Part shown: positions 62,292 through 64,000 of the stretch, one piece after another
Layout: the number at the start of each line of letters is the position of its first letter
Numbering within the stretch: position 1 is the stretch's first letter
NCBI RefSeq assembly: GCF_018882325.1
Contig: NZ_JACVOQ010000005.1
Location: 62,001-126,000, forward strand
Reading direction: 5' to 3'
Source: Polynucleobacter sp. 78F-HAINBA
GTDB taxonomy: Bacteria; Pseudomonadota; Gammaproteobacteria; Burkholderiales; Burkholderiaceae
Length of the DNA: 64,000 nt
Position numbers and translations under genes: made by a program
Notes under the pieces: model-generated
Seen by the model: the letters and a program-made list of their open reading frames with translations, nothing else
The model's database searches: none
Told to the model about the DNA's origin: nothing

Positions 62292-64000
62292 TGCCGTCAG
62301 TCCTTCAGTTAACTCTCATCTTGCTGGCCTCCGGAGTGGCCGGGGTAGTTATTTTCCGCTATTTTGGGCTACCCCCTATTTTGGGCTATCTAGCCATCGG
62401 CGTCCTTATTGGGCCGCATGCCCTTGGTTTGGCCAATGATTCGGCCACAGTTAAGTATTTGGCTGAATTTGGCGTGGTTTTCTTGATGTTCTCGATTGGC
62501 CTGGAATTTAACCTCCACAAACTGCGGGCTATGCGAACCATCGTATTTGGCCTGGGAGGCAGCCAGGTCATTCTGACCATGCTCCTAGCGGTCCCCGCCA
62601 GCTTGTTGATGAACTGGATTTACCCCATTTCCTGGCAGGCTGCCATTGCTCTGGGGGGTGCCTTGGCCATGTCCTCAACTGCCATCGTCACCAAACTCAT
62701 TTCCGATCGCTCAGAAATAGAAACTGAGCATGGACGCAACATCATCGGTATTTTGCTATTCCAAGATTTGGCAGTGGTATTCCTGTTGATTTTGTTGCCC
62801 TCGCTGGGCAAGAATCCCGGAGACCTATTCTTGGCGCTCACGGCAGAATCCATCAAGATCACCGTAGCCCTTGTACTCATTTTTGTAATTGGCCAAACCT
62901 TGATGAGTCGTTGGTTTAGTTTGGTTGCGAAGTTACGCTCCCAAGAGCTTTTCATGCTGAACCTCTTACTCATTGTTTTGGGTATGGCAGGTCTGACTGA
63001 GCACTTTGGCTTGTCGCTAGCACTCGGGGCTTTTCTGGCAGGTATGTTGATTGCAGAGACGCCTTATCGTCACCAAGTGGAGGAGGACGTCAAGCCATTT
63101 AGGGATGTACTTCTAGGCCTCTTCTTTATTACAGTTGGCATGCTGCTCGATTTCGAGGTGATCTATCAGCAGTGGATGCTAGTCCTTCTCCTGCTGATTG
63201 GACCTTTGGTCTTTAAGTTTGGGTTGATTGCTTTACTGTCGCGTGCCTTTGGCTCAAGCCCCGGCATCTCTATTCGGACGGGTTTGTGTTTGGCGCAGGC
63301 TGGTGAATTCGGCTTCGTTCTCTTAAACCAAATTGATGGCTTGGATTTAATTGATCCCGCTTTGAGTCAAGCGGTATTGGCAGCGATGTTGCTCTCGATG
63401 TTCGGCGCACCATTCTTGATTCAATATAGTGATCGTATTGCAATGCGCTTCTCGAGTAATGAGTGGTTATTGCAATCACTGGCACTGACGCGTGTTGCCG
63501 CAAAAAGTGTCCGTACAGAAAACCATGTCGTCATTTGTGGGTTTGGTCGCTCAGGCCAAAGCTTAGCTCGCATGCTCGATCAAGAAAAGATCCCCTATAT
63601 TGCTTTAGACATGGACCCAGATCGCGTGAAAGAGGCCGCCGCAGCTGGTGACAACGTGGTCTATGGTGACGCTAGTCGAGAAAATTATTTAGTGGCTGCC
63701 GGCTTATCGAGAGCAAAGGCAGTGGTGATTACTTACGCGGATACACCAGCAACATTAAAAGTATTGCATCAGGTCGAACATCTTCGTCCTGGGATGACGG
63801 TATTGGTGCGCACAAAAGACGATGCAGATTTAGCAAAGCTACAAGCTGCTGGCGCAACTGAGGTGGTGCCAGAGTTAATTGAAGGTAGCCTCATGATGGC
63901 CTCACACGTCTTATTGATGATGGGCGTACCCATGCGCAAGGTGGTACGTCGCATTACAAGTGCACGTGAAGCTCGCTATAGCCTTCTGCGCGGCTACTTC
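62291..64000 (+). CDS. Kef-type monovalent cation:proton antiporter (3' end missing)
   Basis: The frame is open for 570 codons to the window edge. Residues 1-380 are a CPA2 exchanger domain with about 12-13 helices (YFGLPPILGYLAIGVLIGP, then ALGAFLAGMLIAETPYRHQ). From about residue 410 a RCK/TrkA-N nucleotide-binding domain follows (VVICGFGRSGQSLARML, then VVYGDASRENYL). It resembles KefB/KefC/YbaL potassium or cation efflux proteins. A GGGGTGAG stretch lies just before the ATG, perhaps too close for an ideal ribosome binding site. Confidence 0.92.
   Translation, partial: MPSVLQLTLILLASGVAGVVIFRYFGLPPILGYLAIGVLIGPHALGLANDSATVKYLAEFGVVFLMFSIGLEFNLHKLRAMRTIVFGLGGSQVILTMLLAVPASLLMNWIYPISWQAAIALGGALAMSSTAIVTKLISDRSEIETEHGRNIIGILLFQDLAVVFLLILLPSLGKNPGDLFLALTAESIKITVALVLIFVIGQTLMSRWFSLVAKLRSQELFMLNLLLIVLGMAGLTEHFGLSLALGAFLAGMLIAETPYRHQVEEDVKPFRDVLLGLFFITVGMLLDFEVIYQQWMLVLLLLIGPLVFKFGLIALLSRAFGSSPGISIRTGLCLAQAGEFGFVLLNQIDGLDLIDPALSQAVLAAMLLSMFGAPFLIQYSDRIAMRFSSNEWLLQSLALTRVAAKSVRTENHVVICGFGRSGQSLARMLDQEKIPYIALDMDPDRVKEAAAAGDNVVYGDASRENYLVAAGLSRAKAVVITYADTPATLKVLHQVEHLRPGMTVLVRTKDDADLAKLQAAGATEVVPELIEGSLMMASHVLLMMGVPMRKVVRRITSAREARYSLLRGYF

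Noticed and set aside
62620-62973. A 117-codon antisense open frame inside the Kef-type antiporter
   Set aside because: The plus strand encodes a clear CPA2 exchanger with helices and an RCK domain; the antisense frame is basic, low in structure and lacks any family feature.

Overview
The window is an ordinary, gene-dense stretch of betaproteobacterial chromosome. GC is in the mid-40s per cent by eye, spacers are short and there is no mobile DNA. Several features point to a free-living freshwater Burkholderiales bacterium of the Polynucleobacter type: low GC for the order, a two-gene metH, the betaproteobacterial form of GshA, the lolB-ispE-tRNA-Gln-prs-rplY-pth block, the ctaC/ctaD/small protein/ctaG/DUF2970/ctaE oxidase block, and ptsN-hprK-rapZ. 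The genus is an inference. No IS element, prophage, integrase, CRISPR array, plasmid or replication-origin signal was seen. No gap between genes exceeds 300 bases; the largest is 18543-18803.

Layout. 1-3068: the two halves of cobalamin methionine synthase. 3090-6494: DUF1840 protein, then argS, a SPOR protein and dsbA. 6504-11321 (minus): a tightly coupled five-gene operon (glutathione peroxidase, FAD oxidoreductase, DUF1365, Cfa-type methyltransferase, SDR) that looks like a lipid-modification and oxidative-stress set. 11412-18542: heptose adenylyltransferase, coaX-birA, VanZ protein, thioredoxin-like ferredoxin, hydrolase, DUF493-lipB-lipA-lipoprotein, ubiK. 18804-21469: TorF-like porin, glnK and amtB behind NtrC-like half-sites. 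21575-26309: gshA-gshB fused to a regulatory phosphotransferase set (EIIA-Man, HPr, EI). 26314-33585: moeB/thiF, ctpA, gpmA, rhodanese-grxC-secB-gpsA, trmL, comF, methyltransferase-like protein. 33767-42738: aa3 cytochrome c oxidase with its haem A, SURF1, Cox11 and Sco assembly genes. 42760-44686 (minus): ftsY and rpoH, with a perfect CIRCE operator before rpoH. 44749-48908: two M16 peptidase subunits, rsmD, coaD, ferredoxin. 48913-53857 (minus): pth, rplY, prs, tRNA-Gln, ispE and a TPR-LolB fusion. 53893-55874: mutM-mutY. 55819-62279 (minus): kdsD-kdsC-lptC-lptA-lptB-hpf-ptsN-hprK-rapZ, with rpoN absent from its usual place. 62291 to the edge: a Kef-type antiporter.

Most notable signal. At least twelve genes at the head of transcripts carry a -10-like hexamer (TAnAAT, TATACT, TAAGCT or TAATAT) separated from the start codon by exactly six bases, usually with no Shine-Dalgarno sequence. 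A start point six or seven bases after the hexamer would fall on the start codon itself, so these look like leaderless mRNAs. Several of the starts are fixed by protein homology (mutM, gpmA, pth, gshA). Genes inside operons, and a few heads such as the porin and hpf, use ordinary ribosome binding sites.

Other points: a LolB domain fused to TPR repeats with no lipobox, HrcA-type control of rpoH, loss of rpoN from a conserved locus combined with no visible -24/-12 promoter before glnK-amtB, an atypical iron-sulphur cysteine spacing in MutY, and a BioC-like protein with a degenerate SAM-binding loop.
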